The position numbers and the translations under genes are program-made. From NCBI RefSeq assembly GCF_017742995.1, contig NZ_CP072425.1:248001-312000 (forward strand): DNA of 64,000 nt, in the 5' to 3' direction. Within the stretch, counting starts at the first letter, position 1; the number at the start of each line of letters is the position of its first letter. The notes beneath the pieces were generated by a model, which saw only the letters and a program-made list of their open reading frames with translations, was not told where the DNA came from and ran no database searches. The DNA comes from Pseudoalteromonas viridis (lineage in GTDB: Bacteria > Pseudomonadota > Gammaproteobacteria > Enterobacterales > Alteromonadaceae). Below are positions 34,199-43,236 of the stretch, piece by piece.

Positions 34199-35299
34199 TT
34201 ACTCGCCCTCGGGCCAGTCCTGCATGGCCTGCAAGGTGAACTCGATCCCATCAAAGTCAAACAGTGCCTGCTCGGGGGTGATCTCTACCAATTGCAAAGC
34301 GCCCATGTTATCGCCCTCGTATAACTCCCTGTTATTGAGTTTTATCCAGCGTTTCTCGGCGTCAGTGGCATAAATATGTGCCTGGTAGCGCAGCCTTGGC
34401 AAGCTCTCCTGAAGCTGCGGGGGCAGTAACTCTACCGGTGTTGCCCGTGCAGATCCTTTGGTGCTGGAGAGCACCTCAGAAACAATGCGCTCCGACTTGG
34501 GCGCGGTTTTTTCCACTGCCTGTTCAAAGGCTTTTTTCAGCTCGTCTGGCACATCTGCCAGTGCCTCATCTTGCTGGCGCTGCGCTTCCTGTCGGGCGGC
34601 ATTCGCGCGGGCTTGCTCAAGTGGCACGCCCAGCACCCGATAACCACTGAGGTCGTCAAGCGGCTGCTGAGCCACTTGACCCGAATTGGCCGCAAAAACT
34701 GGGGCATTATTGGTTTGGTAAGCCGGTTGCGTAGCCGCATACTGAGCGCCTACAGGCTGTTGGATTATCTGGCCATTGGCAGACACTGGCACCAGCTGTT
34801 GCGAGTAAACGGGCTGCCCCTGGGAGTCAAACCCGACCTGAACCGACATCCACTGATAATGGATCTGACGCTGCGCACTGTGCATCACAGGATTGATTGC
34901 CGGATTAACCCCCTGATTTATCGGCTGATTTACAATTTGTCCGCCTTGTACCACGGCTGGATTGGTCGCCACTACCTGATTAACAGGCGCCGGGGCGGGT
35001 GTGTTTACCGCCTGAGGCTGTGCGCTTTGCGGTGTCTCGGCCTGCTTATCGCCAGCCACCGCAGTGACGTCAGTGTCTTTGTCTGCAACGCTTGCGATGA
35101 CCTCTGCTTGTGGCTCGTCCTGAAAGGCTTCACCGACGAAATAACCGGCTCCCAGCGCACACACGCTGATAAGTGCGCCTCCCAGAGTGAGGCTTAAACG
35201 GCGATAAAAGCGAACCTGTTGCTCATGACGTGATTGTTGGTAATCCTGCTCTGAGTCGATTTGTTGAGATTGTTTTAATGCATTGATTAGGTACGACAT
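34199..35299 (-). CDS. gspB: General secretion pathway protein B (GspB/ExeB)
   Basis: A 366-residue inner-membrane protein. A cytoplasmic start (MSYLINALKQSQQID) typical of GspB, one membrane helix near residues 35-53, a long Pro/Gln/Asn/Ala-rich periplasmic linker (about 60-230), and the C-terminal GspB domain (about 300-366; LRYQAHIYATDAEKRWIKLN). With GspA it helps insert the type II secretion secretin into the outer membrane by remodelling peptidoglycan. It lies 9 nt after gspA. The linker's composition creates long false reading frames on the other strand. Confidence 0.9.
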   Translation of the reverse strand: MSYLINALKQSQQIDSEQDYQQSRHEQQVRFYRRLSLTLGGALISVCALGAGYFVGEAFQDEPQAEVIASVADKDTDVTAVAGDKQAETPQSAQPQAVNTPAPAPVNQVVATNPAVVQGGQIVNQPINQGVNPAINPVMHSAQRQIHYQWMSVQVGFDSQGQPVYSQQLVPVSANGQIIQQPVGAQYAATQPAYQTNNAPVFAANSGQVAQQPLDDLSGYRVLGVPLEQARANAARQEAQRQQDEALADVPDELKKAFEQAVEKTAPKSERIVSEVLSSTKGSARATPVELLPPQLQESLPRLRYQAHIYATDAEKRWIKLNNRELYEGDNMGALQLVEITPEQALFDFDGIEFTLQAMQDWPEGE

Positions 35300-35308
35300 A
35301 TCACACCA

Positions 35309-36223
35309 CTAAAAAATATACGAAAGACCGAAGCCACACACAAACATGGCAGCTACCCAGCCTGAAACCAGCACCGGCATATTGACTTTTTTCTCACCGG
35401 ATTGCGGCACCAAATCAAGCGGCAACGCTTCTTTGGCGGCCTGCATGGCAATGGCCTTAGTCACAACCTGTTGCTGTGCGGAGTATGCGCCCAGTAAACA
35501 CCGGTCGGCCAGCAAGTTGATCAGCCTGGGGATCCCGGCAGTCACCTGATGCATATAGGCAATGGCCTGAGGCTCAAACAAGCTGGTCTGGCAGCCCGCC
35601 TTATTAAGACGGTGCTTCACATAAGCAAAAACCTGCGACTCGGTCAGCGGCAGCAGATGATAGCGCGCCGTAATGCGCTGTGCCAGCTGACGCAGCTCAT
35701 TGCGCTTGAGCAACTGTTGCAACTCGGGCTGACCCACCAGCACTATCTGCAGCAGTTTTTTATGGTCGGTCTCCAGATTAGTAAGTAATCGCAACTGCTC
35801 CAGCACCTCTGCCGCCAGGTGCTGTGCTTCGTCGATGATCAACATAGTGTGACCACCGCGCTGATGATTATCCAGCAGCCGCGCCTTAATCACATCGGTC
35901 AGTGATTTCAGGGTTGCGTTTTGCGCATCATAGTCGATATTCAGTTCGTCACAGATACTTGCAAGCAGCTCCATTTCCGACAACGCCGGGTTGAGAATAA
36001 ACGCCACCTGCGTGGACTCAGGTAATTGCGCCAGCATACTGCGGGTTACGGTGGTTTTACCCGTCCCCACTTCGCCGGTTAGCAGCACAAAGCCGCCGGC
36101 ATCACCCAGGCCGTAAGTCAGATGAGCAAGCGCTTCCTTATGGCGTTCGCTTAAGAACAAAAACTCCGGGTTTGGTGCTATCGAAAACGGCTTTTCGGTC
36201 AGACCAAAATAACGTAAATACAC
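35309..36223 (-). CDS. gspA: General secretion pathway protein A (GspA/ExeA), AAA ATPase
   Basis: A 304-residue ATPase of the ExeA family. The start YLRYFGLTEKPFSIAPNPEFLF is the family hallmark; Walker A is GEVGTGKTT, Walker B MLIIDEAQHL, and a C-terminal membrane helix (VLVSGWVAAMFVCGFGLSYIF) anchors it. ExeA of Aeromonas also has a periplasmic peptidoglycan-binding domain; this shorter form lacks it and stops after the helix. GTG 36223 was chosen to match the family N-terminus; an ATG 18 codons upstream lacks support. It is the first gene of gspAB and diverges from cca with a 92-nt gap. Confidence 0.9.
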   Translation of the reverse strand: MYLRYFGLTEKPFSIAPNPEFLFLSERHKEALAHLTYGLGDAGGFVLLTGEVGTGKTTVTRSMLAQLPESTQVAFILNPALSEMELLASICDELNIDYDAQNATLKSLTDVIKARLLDNHQRGGHTMLIIDEAQHLAAEVLEQLRLLTNLETDHKKLLQIVLVGQPELQQLLKRNELRQLAQRITARYHLLPLTESQVFAYVKHRLNKAGCQTSLFEPQAIAYMHQVTAGIPRLINLLADRCLLGAYSAQQQVVTKAIAMQAAKEALPLDLVPQSGEKKVNMPVLVSGWVAAMFVCGFGLSYIF

Positions 36224-36315
36224 GGCTCGTCTCTTTCTTGTTAGAATGGGGCCTATAATGGCAAAAAAACGGCACAAGTTAAAACCTTGTTTGCTTTTTC
36301 AATACGGAATTTACC

Positions 36316-37422
36316 ATGAAAATTTACCTGGTCGGTGGCGCAGTACGTGATCAACTCCTTGGACGTCCTATTCTGGAGCGCGATTATGTCGTGGTCGGCG
36401 CAACCCCTGAGCAAATGCAACAGCTTGGTTATCAGCAGGTTGGCAAAGACTTTCCGGTGTTCTTACACCCCGAAAGTAAAGATGAACACGCACTGGCCCG
36501 CACCGAACGAAAACAAGGACAGGGCTACACCGGGTTTATCTGTGATTTTGCCCCCAGCATTACCCTGGAAGAAGACTTAATGCGCCGCGACCTCACGGTC
36601 AATGCCATTGCCCAGGATGAAAACGGCACCCTCATCGACCCTTATCATGGCCAGCAAGACCTTAACGCCCGGGTACTGCGTCATGTCAGCGACGCATTCG
36701 GCGAAGATCCCTTGCGGGTATTGCGGGTTGCCCGCTTTGCCGCCCGCTACCATCACCTTGGATTTACCATTGCCCCCCAAACACAGGCGCTGATGCAACG
36801 CATGGTTGATAACGGTGAACTGGCCACCCTGACCAAAGAACGGGTATGGCAGGAAATTGAAAAATCCCTCAAAGATGGCGCCATCGAGGTTTTTTCCGAC
36901 GTACTGGCCAGCCTCAACGCGCTCTCCTTGGTCATGCCATGGCAGGATATCTGGACAAGCGACGACAGCCAGCGCCTTAAAGCCTGCACCAGCAAGCTGG
37001 ATAAGCAAGACGATGACTACCTGCTGACAAGCTTTGCGCTATGGCAACATCGCGCGCAGCTCAGTGGCTATAACCTGGAGCAGGACTTTAAAATCCCTAA
37101 AGCCTATAGCGAAGCACTGCGCGACCTGCAAACGGCGTTACCTTTACTGCAAAGTACTGACTGGCAGACGCACACAATAATGCAGCTTTTCAGCGCGCTG
37201 GATGCCTGGCGACGACCACAACGCCTGACACTAATGTGCAAAGCCGCCAGAACCTTGAGCGATGAGCTGGCGCAACGCTGTGACATGCTGGCACAAGCCC
37301 ATCAGCTGGGTGCCAAAGTGAATGCGCAAGAGGTTATTGCGCTCGGTTTTAAGGGCCCGCAAATTAAAACCGAAATGGACAAACTCAAAACGCAAGCCAT
37401 CAGTGCCTTGTTTGAGGGTTAG
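36316..37422 (+). CDS. cca: CCA-adding tRNA nucleotidyltransferase
   Basis: A 368-residue class II CCA enzyme that builds or repairs the 3' CCA of tRNAs. Nucleotidyltransferase motif [11 protein letters not shown] with [11 protein letters not shown], the [13 protein letters not shown] motif, DPYHGQQDL and [16 protein letters not shown] are all as in E. coli Cca. The E. coli protein has 412 residues and a C-terminal HD phosphohydrolase domain; this one is shorter and has no HD motif, so only the nucleotidyltransferase activity is expected. It is divergent from gspA and probably monocistronic. Confidence 0.95.
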   Translation: MKIYLVGGAVRDQLLGRPILERDYVVVGATPEQMQQLGYQQVGKDFPVFLHPESKDEHALARTERKQGQGYTGFICDFAPSITLEEDLMRRDLTVNAIAQDENGTLIDPYHGQQDLNARVLRHVSDAFGEDPLRVLRVARFAARYHHLGFTIAPQTQALMQRMVDNGELATLTKERVWQEIEKSLKDGAIEVFSDVLASLNALSLVMPWQDIWTSDDSQRLKACTSKLDKQDDDYLLTSFALWQHRAQLSGYNLEQDFKIPKAYSEALRDLQTALPLLQSTDWQTHTIMQLFSALDAWRRPQRLTLMCKAARTLSDELAQRCDMLAQAHQLGAKVNAQEVIALGFKGPQIKTEMDKLKTQAISALFEG

Positions 37423-37462
37423 TAAATACAATAAAAGAATAAGAAAGGCCCGCAGCAATTGT

Positions 37463-37494
37463 GCTTGATGGCAGCCCCCTTAAAGCCATCAAGC
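37463..37494 (+). terminator. Hairpin downstream of cca
   Basis: A perfect 10-bp stem GCTTGATGGC / GCCATCAAGC around a 12-nt loop, 40 nt after the cca stop; no T-run, so its function as terminator is uncertain. Confidence 0.45.
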
Positions 37495-37605
37495 GCCGCT
37501 CACATTCGTGCAAAACCCCGCTCAAAATCGCTACACTTTTATTGCAATAATAACATCAAATGGTTAAAATCCGTTCCCTTTAAAACTGCAGTGGTCTAAC
37601 CTGAT

Positions 37606-38159
37606 ATGAAAAAAGCACTACTTCCATTATTTGTTACACTGACGCTTGCTGCCTGTGGCGGCAGCTCTGGCTCAGATGACAAAGCAGCCGGTACATCGTC
37701 ACAAACACAAACGAACACCAGCACGGCTAGTACTCAGACACCGGAAAAGTCTGACGAGTTTGCGCCTATCGCTGGCGTTTACGATGCGACTTTCCAGGGC
37801 GATAAAGCGGTTGCTGTGATCTCCGCTGATGGTAAGTATCAGGTGTTTGATGATCTGAATGACAGTACCGGCGGCAACAAAGACTGTTATGCGGCGCCTT
37901 CTGCTTCAACCCCAACCAAAAGTTCGATGGCCTGAGCTTTGAATATGATGAAAACCTGCGCCACTTTAAGCTTAAAGACGCAGATCCCAGCCTGGCGTTT
38001 GAAGTGGATGAGGATAAGGCAATTCAGTTCATCATTTACGGCGGCAACATGACGGTTGGGGATACCTTAACTATCGGTTCAGCCAATGAAGTCTTTGTCA
38101 TTTCTCCTAAAAAAATGACCCTGACCGAAGCAGACATCGCTGCGAAAAAGTGTCAGTAA
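37606..38159 (+). pseudogene. Lipoprotein gene with a frameshift
   Basis: The first part reads as a lipoprotein (MKKALLPLFVTLTLAACGGSSG, lipidated Cys near residue 17) with a Ser/Thr linker and a start of a domain (FAPIAGVYDATFQGDKAVAVIS), but stops at 37935. In the frame one base earlier the reading continues from about 37890 as CFNPNQKFDGLSFEYDENL to EADIAAKKCQ and a stop at 38157-38159. The two parts together give one plausible 184-residue protein. A single-base loss between 37884 and 37902 would explain this. No slippery heptamer was seen, so I favour a mutation or sequence error. A hairpin terminator follows the second stop, which supports the longer gene. Confidence 0.75.
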
Positions 38160-38170
38160 AAAATCACGCG

Positions 38171-38196
38171 GCTGACACTTTTCGCTAAGTGTCAGC
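38171..38196 (+). terminator. Terminator after the frameshifted lipoprotein gene
   Basis: A perfect 10-bp stem GCTGACACTT / AAGTGTCAGC with a 6-nt loop, starting 12 nt after the distal stop at 38159. Confidence 0.65.
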
Positions 38197-38533
38197 ATCT
38201 CCTTTAGGCCTGCGTACTTGTTGCATCATCAGCCCACAAAAAAGCACATCGACTTGTCAATACAGATGCAGCCCTTGCAGGTTCAGCCGGTGCAATAGCA
38301 CTTTTTCACACCCATTATCCTAAATGCCAGCGCAAAACCATGATTACAAGGCATACCTCACAGACAACTCACTCCAAATTAACCTACTGATAAATTTACT
38401 TTTAATATCAAAATAAAAAACTCAGCCGAATATCAAGGAAACATCATGTGTTTTTCCGGCTGACAATTACAGTGTCGTTATCCGCGGTGACAAATTCGTT
38501 CACACCGCGACCTTAAATTACTGAGGAACGACC
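38197..38533. other. Intergenic stretch without a gene
   Basis: About 340 nt of AT-rich sequence between the frameshifted lipoprotein gene and the esterase gene. No convincing reading frame was seen. Near its end CGCGGTG and CACACCGCG (about 38490-38516) can pair around an 11-nt loop in the probable leader of the esterase message. Confidence 0.5.
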
Positions 38534-39382
38534 ATGACACAAAGCATTATTATCTTGATTTTTGCACCACTGTTGCCGATGAAGCTACTGGCCAGCAACA
38601 AGTCTGAGCCCTATGAAATACCCCGCACCCAGGTTGTTCAGCTGACTCAGGCTGGCACCGAACGGACGTATGAGCTGGTTATTCAGCTGCCCGAGAATTA
38701 TTCGGCACAAAAGCAACACCCGGTGCTGTATTACACCGATATGACCTGGCACATCGAAATGCTGGCCTCTGCCGCCTACTTTTTGATGGAAGACGCGATC
38801 CTGGTCGGTATTTCCTGGCAAACTAATATGCCAGCGCCTTTGCTCAAGGAAGAAGGCGCACATGTCAGCCGCTACCGTGATTACTCCTTCGCCCCGTCGA
38901 CTAAGCCCGAGAGTCAGGCAAAATATCAGTTTGGCGGGGCCAACGCCCATATCGACTTTATTCGCAATCAGGTCAAACCCTACATTGCACGGCATTATCG
39001 CGTTAAACCTGGCAGCGACAGTTACTTTGGCTACTCCCTGGGCGGGTTATTTGGTGCCTACACTTTACTGACCCGGCCCGATACCTTTAACAACTACCTG
39101 CTTGGCAGCCCGTCGGTGTGGCGACTGGCGCAACTACTCGAAGTGCGCAATCAGACAAACGCCAAAACAAAAACCCATGTCTATTTGTCGTACGGCAGCG
39201 AGGAAAACAAGCTGGGTCCGCATATCAAGAGCCTGTTTAACTTTCTTAAAAAACAAAACAATCCCCAACTAGATATTGAGCTGGCCGAGATAGACGGCAC
39301 CCATCAAACCGCCGCCCCGCTAACGGGGGTGCATGTAATAAAATGGTTGTCAGAGCGCACAGCACAAGGAGCAACACTATGA
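38534..39382 (+). CDS. Exported alpha/beta hydrolase, putative esterase family
   Basis: A 282-residue protein with a short signal peptide-like start (SIIILIFAPLLPMKLLAS). The esterase D/Fes-like fold shows as TYELVIQLPENYSAQKQHPVLYYTDM and the nucleophile elbow GYSLGGLFGAY; a histidine in DGTHQTAAP is a good candidate for the triad. Such enzymes cleave small esters, in some cases siderophore or feruloyl esters; nothing here proves which. GAGGA lies 6 nt before the ATG. Its stop overlaps the next start (ATGA), so the PD40 protein is translationally coupled. Confidence 0.87.
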   Translation: MTQSIIILIFAPLLPMKLLASNKSEPYEIPRTQVVQLTQAGTERTYELVIQLPENYSAQKQHPVLYYTDMTWHIEMLASAAYFLMEDAILVGISWQTNMPAPLLKEEGAHVSRYRDYSFAPSTKPESQAKYQFGGANAHIDFIRNQVKPYIARHYRVKPGSDSYFGYSLGGLFGAYTLLTRPDTFNNYLLGSPSVWRLAQLLEVRNQTNAKTKTHVYLSYGSEENKLGPHIKSLFNFLKKQNNPQLDIELAEIDGTHQTAAPLTGVHVIKWLSERTAQGATL

Positions 39383-40269
39383 AGAAATCATTAGTACTTA
39401 CGACCATCGCATTAAGCACTTTGCTCAGTGGCACGTTAGCACAGGCAAAGGATGAGTTTGGCACCATCACCGGCCCACTGATGGGCCAGAAACCACCTGG
39501 CATGACCGCAGAGCCCTTTGCCCCCGGTATTATTTCAAAGGCAGGCTGGGAACTGGAAGGCGTCTTTGCTCCCGGCATGCAGGAGTTTTACTTTACCCTT
39601 GACCGGGGTGTCTATGAAGGGCCCAACAAAACCGGTTTTCGGCCAACTGTGATTGGCTTCAGACAGCAGAACAACACCTGGGTCAAGTTCACCGAGTTTT
39701 TACGCATCGGCGAAGTAAGCTTTTCGCCCGATGGGCAGCGCATGCATATGGCCGAAGGCTACCGAGACCGCTTGGGCAACGACTGGACAGAGCGGCAAAG
39801 TCTGGGCCCCATGTTTGACCGCGAAGACTTTGGCATTATGCGCTTATCGGCATCCAGCAAGGGCACTTATGTCTTTGATGATTATAAAAATAAAGTAGTG
39901 CGTATTTCCGAGGTTAAGAACGGACAACGGCAAGCACCAAAAGTCATGAGCAAAGTGGTGAACTCAGGCGCCATGACCGCTCACCCCTTTATCTCGCCCG
40001 ATGAAAGCTACCTGATCTGGGACAGCGAACGCGAAGACGGCTTTGGCGATTCCGACCTGTATATCAGTTTTAAGCAACAGGACGGCAGCTGGGGGAAAGC
40101 AATCAATATGGGTGCAGCCGTCAATTCTGACAAATGGGATGCCTACGCCACAGTCACCCCCGATGGTAAATACCTGCTCTTTAACCGCGGTGTCAGTGAC
40201 GACAACAACAATGTTGATATCTACTGGGTCGACGCCAGCATCATAGACACCCTGAGGGCCAGACAATAA
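39379..40269 (+). CDS. Exported PD40 beta-propeller protein
   Basis: A 296-residue protein with a signal peptide (MKKSLVLTTIALSTLLSGTLAQA). The mature part has repeated PD40/WD40-like strands: EVSFSPDGQRMHMAEGYR, HPFISPDESYLIWDSERE and ATVTPDGKYLLFNRG, consistent with a five- to six-bladed propeller. It may bind or present a ligand for the esterase, since the two genes overlap by 4 nt and both products are exported. The start at 39379 is set by this overlap; an ATG 12 codons earlier would lie inside the esterase gene. It ends 5 nt from the convergent GT2 gene. Confidence 0.85.
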   Translation: MKKSLVLTTIALSTLLSGTLAQAKDEFGTITGPLMGQKPPGMTAEPFAPGIISKAGWELEGVFAPGMQEFYFTLDRGVYEGPNKTGFRPTVIGFRQQNNTWVKFTEFLRIGEVSFSPDGQRMHMAEGYRDRLGNDWTERQSLGPMFDREDFGIMRLSASSKGTYVFDDYKNKVVRISEVKNGQRQAPKVMSKVVNSGAMTAHPFISPDESYLIWDSEREDGFGDSDLYISFKQQDGSWGKAINMGAAVNSDKWDAYATVTPDGKYLLFNRGVSDDNNNVDIYWVDASIIDTLRARQ

Positions 40270-40274
40270 GGGCC

Positions 40275-41207
40275 TTACCGAATAAGCCCAAACGACACTC
40301 TGGACAAGGTGCTGCGGCATACGCTCAGCATCATATAGGCACTCCAGTGCAATGGCTTGGCACGCGCCACCGGGTTGGCCAGCAGTCGCAACGCCTGGCC
40401 ATATAAGCGATGCTTAATGTTGCGCTTGGCCAGGTCGCAGATGTGGGTCGCGACATATTTATAAGCCATCGCAGTTTGCGCCACCTCGCCGTTTTTAATG
40501 GCACTGAGCAGGCGTTCGGCAAACGGACAGAGCTGGGTGGGTGGTGTCTTATCGCAGGCACTGCCCGGCGCGCCCAGAAAATAAAAGCTCTCAATGGCCG
40601 GAGAGTATGCGATGCGTGACTTCAGGGCTGCCTGCACATAAAAACTCTGATCTTCGCCCATCCATTCACCGACGGGAAAACCGCCTAACTGGTTGAACGC
40701 GGTTTTGTCGACCACCAAACTCGACATGGTAAAGGGTAAATCACCATTCGCCGCGACCTCAAAGTAGTTGTCCATTTCATACCCTTCGGGTGCCCAGTTG
40801 GTCAGTGCGATTTTGGCGTCGATATATTCGCCATTATCCAGTACCTTTTGATAGCGCGAGGCAAACAGGCCCGCCTGCGGAAACCGCTGGATCAGCTCAG
40901 CCATACGTGTCAAAAAGAACGGGCTCCAGGTGTCATCGGCATCCAAAAATGCCACGAAGTCACTGCTTGCCGCTTTCACGCCCTTATTGCGCGCAGCAGA
41001 GACCCCCTGATTGGTCTGGCGTACCAGACGTAAATTGGGCAAGCCCAGATCAATCACTTTTTGCGGGCTATCGTCGGTCGAGCCATCATCGACTACGATG
41101 ATTTCAGCGGCCTGATGGTGCTGTGCATGAACACTTTGCAGTGCCCGGACAATGCACTCGCTTTTATTATACAGCGGAATAACGACTGTGAATTGGATGG
41201 TGTTCAT
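40275..41207 (-). CDS. Glycosyltransferase family 2 (exopolysaccharide)
   Basis: A 310-residue GT-A glycosyltransferase: FTVVIPLYNKSECIVRALQSV, EIIVVDDGSTDDSP, GVSAARNKGVKAASSDFVAFLDADDTW (the DxD-type metal site) and GGFPVGEWMGEDQSF. The C-terminal 90 residues are basic and helical, fitting membrane association. It adds one sugar to the lipid-linked repeat unit. Its start overlaps the end of the pyruvyltransferase gene by 41 nt, so the two are translationally coupled and share the sigma-54-type promoter at 42338-42354. The sugar cannot be inferred. Confidence 0.93.
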   Translation of the reverse strand: MNTIQFTVVIPLYNKSECIVRALQSVHAQHHQAAEIIVVDDGSTDDSPQKVIDLGLPNLRLVRQTNQGVSAARNKGVKAASSDFVAFLDADDTWSPFFLTRMAELIQRFPQAGLFASRYQKVLDNGEYIDAKIALTNWAPEGYEMDNYFEVAANGDLPFTMSSLVVDKTAFNQLGGFPVGEWMGEDQSFYVQAALKSRIAYSPAIESFYFLGAPGSACDKTPPTQLCPFAERLLSAIKNGEVAQTAMAYKYVATHICDLAKRNIKHRLYGQALRLLANPVARAKPLHWSAYMMLSVCRSTLSRVSFGLIR

Positions 41208-42303
41208 AGTGTTCGCTCCAGTTAGAAAGGGATAAAGTAGTGGCTTGAGCTATGGCCAGGCGCGGTGCGTCAAAGCCACGATCCAGACCTCGATAGATCA
41301 CCCGAAACAGGGTATCCGGGTTAAACTCATTGGCATCAAACGCGTACTGCTCGGGCAGACCAATTTGCTCACACCATTGCGTGCATTTGGCGTGATATTG
41401 CAGGCTGATAAAGGGCGTTTGCGTCATATAGGCATAAATTTGTGCATGTAATCGCATGCCAACGACCACCCTGAACATCGCCATACACTGCAAAATACTG
41501 GCTGGGTTCGGTACATAGCGGATCCGTTTAACCGTCACATAATCGGGCAGGCGCGCCTCGATTTCGTCGTGAATGGCCCGGTCGCTGCCCTGTGCCTGAT
41601 CGTTCAGGTCAATCAGATAGATGTCTTCGTTGGTAAAGCTCCACACCGTGGTGATCAGGTCCACCGCTTTGGCAATCCGGCGCAGCTCGTTGTGCTCATT
41701 GACCGCGCCAAATGCATCGATAGATTGCGGGCAAAAGTTAAAGGCAATGCCCTGACGCGCCACCGGATTCAGTCTCCCTTTAAGGTGATGCAACAAAGAA
41801 GGTGCAAGGTCAAAGGTGTGCTTCAGGTTGGCATGCGGGGCCAGCGCCTCTGCAATGTCGTAGCTTTGCTTATCACGCAGTGTGACCAGACCACATTCGT
41901 AAAGAAACTTTTTGCATTGCAGTTCGTCATCCAGGGTTTTGAACGGCTCAATGCCCACGCCCAGCGCCATCGCCTGGTTACGACCACTCAGTGCCATCAT
42001 GTGACGCTTTAGCGCGATATCGCGGCTACTGTGTAGCACAGAGCCACCACCAAAAATCACATGCTGTGCGCCATAGGCATGGCGATAGTGCCACAGTCGT
42101 TGATGACCCCGAAACAACAGGGGTTGTTGCCCACTGCAATTTAACTGGTTCACCAGAGGGTCCCCTGCTGGGGCACTGACTGTCACCTGCTCGCTGTTCA
42201 GAAAATGCCGGGCACCCATCACCGATGCCAGCATAAGCGCATCATCACCGCTGTTACGCATGCCGTAGTAGCCAACAATATAAGCTTTGTTTTTTGCTGC
42301 CAT
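41167..42303 (-). CDS. Polysaccharide pyruvyl transferase family protein
   Basis: A 378-residue enzyme of the CsaB/WcaK type, which puts pyruvate ketals on sugars of extracellular polysaccharides and so makes them acidic. Family marks: IVGYYGMRNSGDDALMLASVM at the start, HVIFGGGSVLHSS, and VVGMRLHAQIYAYMTQTPFISLQYHAK near the C-terminus. GAGG lies 7 nt before the ATG. It is the first gene of a two-gene unit with the GT2 at 40275. A strong sigma-54-type promoter lies about 35 nt upstream. Confidence 0.92.
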   Translation of the reverse strand: MAAKNKAYIVGYYGMRNSGDDALMLASVMGARHFLNSEQVTVSAPAGDPLVNQLNCSGQQPLLFRGHQRLWHYRHAYGAQHVIFGGGSVLHSSRDIALKRHMMALSGRNQAMALGVGIEPFKTLDDELQCKKFLYECGLVTLRDKQSYDIAEALAPHANLKHTFDLAPSLLHHLKGRLNPVARQGIAFNFCPQSIDAFGAVNEHNELRRIAKAVDLITTVWSFTNEDIYLIDLNDQAQGSDRAIHDEIEARLPDYVTVKRIRYVPNPASILQCMAMFRVVVGMRLHAQIYAYMTQTPFISLQYHAKCTQWCEQIGLPEQYAFDANEFNPDTLFRVIYRGLDRGFDAPRLAIAQATTLSLSNWSEHYEHHPIHSRYSAV

Positions 42304-42337
42304 TGTGCTGCCTCGTTAAGTTAAGATACTGAGTTAT

Positions 42338-42354
42338 TGCAGCACTCATGCCAA
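42338..42354 (-). promoter_or_regulatory. Sigma-54-type promoter of the pyruvyltransferase-GT2 unit
   Basis: On the minus strand TTGGCATG-AGTG-CTGCA matches the consensus TTGGCACG-N4-TTGCW at all but two defined positions, with GG and GC exactly 10 nt apart. Transcription would start about 25 nt before the pyruvyltransferase ATG. Confidence 0.72.
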
Positions 42355-42412
42355 AATTTACACCGCTGTTTTTATTGAACTTTTTATGTTTTTCTCGTTT
42401 TTTGTCTGGACT

Positions 42413-42424
42413 AATTTGCAAAAG
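42413..42424. promoter_or_regulatory. GCAAATT-type motif upstream of the pyruvyltransferase promoter
   Basis: The minus strand reads CTTTTGCAAATT, 60 nt upstream of the -24 element; a related copy (TTTTGCTAATTG) is at 42445-42456. It resembles motifs before the other sigma-54-type promoters of this locus and may be an activator site. Confidence 0.4.
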
Positions 42425-42474
42425 GCAACGCGTTATTTTTTCACAATTAGCAAAATAGAAATGACCCTGTTCAA

Positions 42475-42505
42475 AATAAAAAACCACCGGCTGAGCGGTG
42501 GCTTT
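42475..42505 (-). terminator. Terminator of the WecG-sugar transferase unit
   Basis: On the minus strand the stem CCACCG / CGGTGG (extended by AAAG and TTTT pairs) is followed by TTTTTTATTTTG. It lies about 46 nt after the sugar transferase stop and separates that unit from the pyruvyltransferase unit. Confidence 0.85.
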
Positions 42506-42550
42506 ATGACAAAACACAAGTTAAGTGCAACATTATCACTCCCGTTGGGG

Positions 42551-43234
42551 TTAGTAGGCTCCTTTGGCGCCCAGGACACAAGGAATGGTTTTGAGTAAAA
42601 TCGATACATCGTTCAGCGCACTTTGCTCTACGATGTACTGTTTATCCAGCTGAACCTGCTGCGCAAACGTGGTATCAGCGCGACCTGTTACCTGCCACAG
42701 ACCTGTCAGACCCTGCTCGCTGTTCAGACGTCCCAGCTCGTGTGGTTGATACGCATTGACTTCATTTTCCAGCGCCGGGCGCGGACCGATTAACAGCATG
42801 TCGCCACGTGCCACATTCATTAACTGGGGCAACTCATCAATGGAATATTTACGAATAAATGCGCCAATGCGGGTAATACGCGGGTCGTTACGATACTTTG
42901 CACAGACCCCTTCGCGGTCGCTTTGTGCCGGATCCGGATTGCGAAAGCGCGGATCGCTTGGTAGATACATAGAGCGGAACTTATACATAGTAAAGCGACG
43001 TCCCAATTTACCTACCCGAACCTGCTTGTACACACACGGGCCCTGGCTCTCCAGCTTGATCAGCACTATCACAAGCAATAAAAACGGGCTGAGCAGTAAT
43101 AATCCGCTGATCGCAGCCAGGCGTTGTAGGCAGGCCGGGATACCATGGTGACGACCGTCCAGTTTTGTCTGTTCAGAAACAGATGATGACACCGGGGTGA
43201 ACTGAGTTGCTGTGGTTTTTTTGATGCTATACAT
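42551..43234 (-). CDS. Priming sugar transferase (undecaprenyl-phosphate hexose-1-P transferase)
   Basis: A 227-residue bacterial sugar transferase of the short WcaJ/WbaP catalytic type. One N-terminal membrane hairpin (LAAISGLLLLSPFLLLVIVLIKL), then YKQVRVGKLGRRFTMYKFRSM, the catalytic Asp-Glu motif in RKYSIDELPQLMNVARGDMLLIGPRP, and GLTGLWQVTGRAD. It starts repeat-unit synthesis by moving a sugar phosphate to undecaprenyl phosphate. Its gene begins 2 nt after the WecG-type fusion gene, with which it shares a sigma-54-type promoter. Confidence 0.95.
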   Translation of the reverse strand: MYSIKKTTATQFTPVSSSVSEQTKLDGRHHGIPACLQRLAAISGLLLLSPFLLLVIVLIKLESQGPCVYKQVRVGKLGRRFTMYKFRSMYLPSDPRFRNPDPAQSDREGVCAKYRNDPRITRIGAFIRKYSIDELPQLMNVARGDMLLIGPRPALENEVNAYQPHELGRLNSEQGLTGLWQVTGRADTTFAQQVQLDKQYIVEQSALNDVSILLKTIPCVLGAKGAY

Positions 43235-43236
43235 GA

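Noticed and set aside
34571..35197. A 208-codon open frame on the + strand inside gspB
   Set aside because: It is antisense to the low-complexity Pro/Gln/Asn linker of GspB, has no ribosome binding site, and its Arg/Leu-rich product looks like a composition artefact.
37884..37902. Programmed -1 frameshift in the lipoprotein gene
   Set aside because: No X-XXY-YYZ slippery heptamer or clear downstream pseudoknot was found, so a mutation or sequence error is simpler.
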